Shown here in pieces: positions 6,332-6,767 of a stretch of DNA of 6,767 nucleotides. The stretch is from Verrucomicrobiota bacterium (GTDB lineage: Bacteria > Verrucomicrobiota > Verrucomicrobiia > Chthoniobacterales > UBA10450). The notes below the pieces were generated by a model that had not been told where the DNA came from, did no database searches, and saw only the letters and a list, made by a program, of their open reading frames with translations. Numbering within the stretch: position 1 is the first letter of the stretch; the number at the start of each line of letters is the position of its first letter. A program made the translations under genes and the position numbers. Location of the stretch: positions 1 to 6,767 of the forward strand of contig QHOF01000013.1 in NCBI GenBank assembly GCA_003219335.1. Reading direction: 5' to 3'.

Positions 6332-6418
6332 CTATCAGATGGGATTCTTCAAAAAGACAAAAGCCCGATTCCCTTTTCAGACGAACGAATCCATCTGATA
6401 GAGAATCGGGCTCCCATC
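6332..6418. repeat. Interleaved inverted repeats upstream of the IS91-type fragment
   Basis: Three pairs overlap here. Pair A is ctatcagatgggattc (6332-6347) with gaatccatctgatag (6387-6401), complementary except for one unpaired base. Pair B is agcccgattc (6362-6371) with gaatcgggct (6403-6412), perfect over 10 bp. Pair C is gatggga (6338-6344) with tcccatc (6412-6418). A and B cross each other in the order A, B, A', B', so they cannot form simple nested hairpins together. The position upstream of the transposase start suggests the terminus region of an IS91-type element, or an alternative-fold leader. Confidence 0.6.
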
Positions 6419-6451
6419 CTCAGTCCGATCTATGCTCGGGCAGATCCTTTA

Positions 6452-6465
6452 GCCCGTCAACGGGC
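6452..6465. repeat. GC-rich hairpin, possible IS91 end structure
   Basis: GCCCGTCAACGGGC can fold as a 5-bp GC stem with a TCAA loop. Hairpins near the element ends are typical of IS91 family members, and this one lies between the transposase and the flanking coxS-like gene. No T run follows, so it is a poor terminator candidate. The exact outer end of the element is not seen. Confidence 0.4.
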
Positions 6466-6593
6466 AACTTCCATATTCCCTTCTGCCCTACCTACCCAAA
6501 TCATTTAGACGAAGGAGAGTCTTAAAAATTCGGCAGCACCTCCAATGCCCGCAAGCTTGACGCATCCAATACCGAAAAGCTATTGTCGATTTG

Positions 6594-6767
6594 ATGAAAA
6601 AAACGATTAACGTTACGATTAACGGGCGCCTGTACGAAGAAGATGTCGAGCCGCGTTTACTCTTGTCGCACTTTCTTCGCGAGAATATCGGTCTTACCGG
6701 CACTCATGTCGGTTGTGTCGTCGGCGAATGCGGTGCCTGCACGATTCTTTTGGATGGCAAACTCGTT
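6594..6767 (+). CDS. [2Fe-2S] small subunit of a molybdenum hydroxylase (CoxS/XdhC type), partial
   Basis: Only the first 58 codons lie in the window. The translation begins MKKTINVTING, the usual beta-strand opening of a plant-type ferredoxin domain, then LLLSHFLREN. It reaches THVGCVVGECGACTILLDG, with C41, C46 and C49 in the C-x4-C-x2-C spacing that binds the N-terminal [2Fe-2S] cluster of xanthine dehydrogenase and carbon monoxide dehydrogenase small subunits. The full protein is normally about 150-170 residues with a second cluster domain. It passes electrons between the molybdenum subunit and the FAD subunit in the cytoplasm. The ATG overlaps a TGA (TGATG), a layout typical of translational coupling, and no strong ribosome binding site is visible. 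The substrate (CO, xanthine, aldehyde or nicotinate-like) cannot be told from this part, so no gene symbol is given. Confidence 0.9.
   Translation, partial: MKKTINVTINGRLYEEDVEPRLLLSHFLRENIGLTGTHVGCVVGECGACTILLDGKLV

Larger units (their letters stand above)
6296..6593. other. Gene-free stretch: IS91 upstream end and flank of the coxS-like gene
   Basis: Apart from the inverted repeats at 6332-6418 and the hairpin at 6452-6465, this stretch holds a Shine-Dalgarno-like gaaggagag at 6511-6519 with no suitable start codon after it. A short open stretch follows at 6526-6594 (22 codons, no start), ending in a TGA that overlaps the coxS-like ATG. These could be leftovers of a gene that once preceded the coxS-like gene. 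Plus-strand frames through the repeats look like chance openings. Confidence 0.45.

Noticed and set aside
1..6767. CRISPR arrays, tRNA or rRNA genes
   Set aside because: No regularly spaced direct repeats, no cloverleaf with a conserved T-arm, and no rRNA-like sequence were seen on either strand.

Overview
The window looks like an accessory island of a bacterial chromosome. An intact insertion sequence, a decayed second one, a cluster of minus-strand genes resembling a defence or stress locus, and the first codons of a conserved metabolic gene lie side by side. The host cannot be named from this sequence. Base composition is near-neutral. The molybdenum-hydroxylase iron-sulfur subunit at the right edge and the style of the small hypothetical protein at 5697-6029 would fit a free-living environmental bacterium (a Nitrospira- or proteobacterium-like lineage is a guess from recall, not a result).

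Layout from left to right. 1-1513: an IS1380-family element with near-identical 17-bp terminal repeats and an apparently intact minus-strand transposase. 1514-2801: a minus-strand adenosine-deaminase-superfamily gene that is broken twice, by a one-base frameshift in a G run and by the IS1380 insertion, which removes its C-terminal part from the window. 2802-3096: a non-coding spacer with a possible promoter. 3097-3684: a small protein with a HEPN-type R-x4-H motif. 3719-3994: an unrecognised 91-residue protein. 4076-5548: a 490-residue protein with a PD-(D/E)xK nuclease core. 5697-6029: the tail of a small hypothetical gene, joined at about 6026 to the first 90 codons of an IS91-type transposase (6026-6295). 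6296-6593: the upstream end of that element, with interleaved inverted repeats. 6594-6767: on the plus strand, the start of a CoxS/XdhC-type [2Fe-2S] subunit, cut by the window end.

The most interesting part is 1514-5548. Four minus-strand genes follow one another: a predicted nuclease, a small protein of unknown function, a HEPN-like protein (a fold often found in RNases) and a deaminase-like protein with a roughly 250-residue N-terminal extension. Each fold is common in anti-phage and toxin-type systems, and I do not recognise the combination as a named system. It lies between mobile elements and its last gene is inactivated. That fits a defence cassette being lost, but the functional link between the genes is an inference from order and strand only. 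The first three genes are closely spaced (gaps of 81 and 34 bp). The deaminase gene stands 295 bp further on and may have its own promoter.
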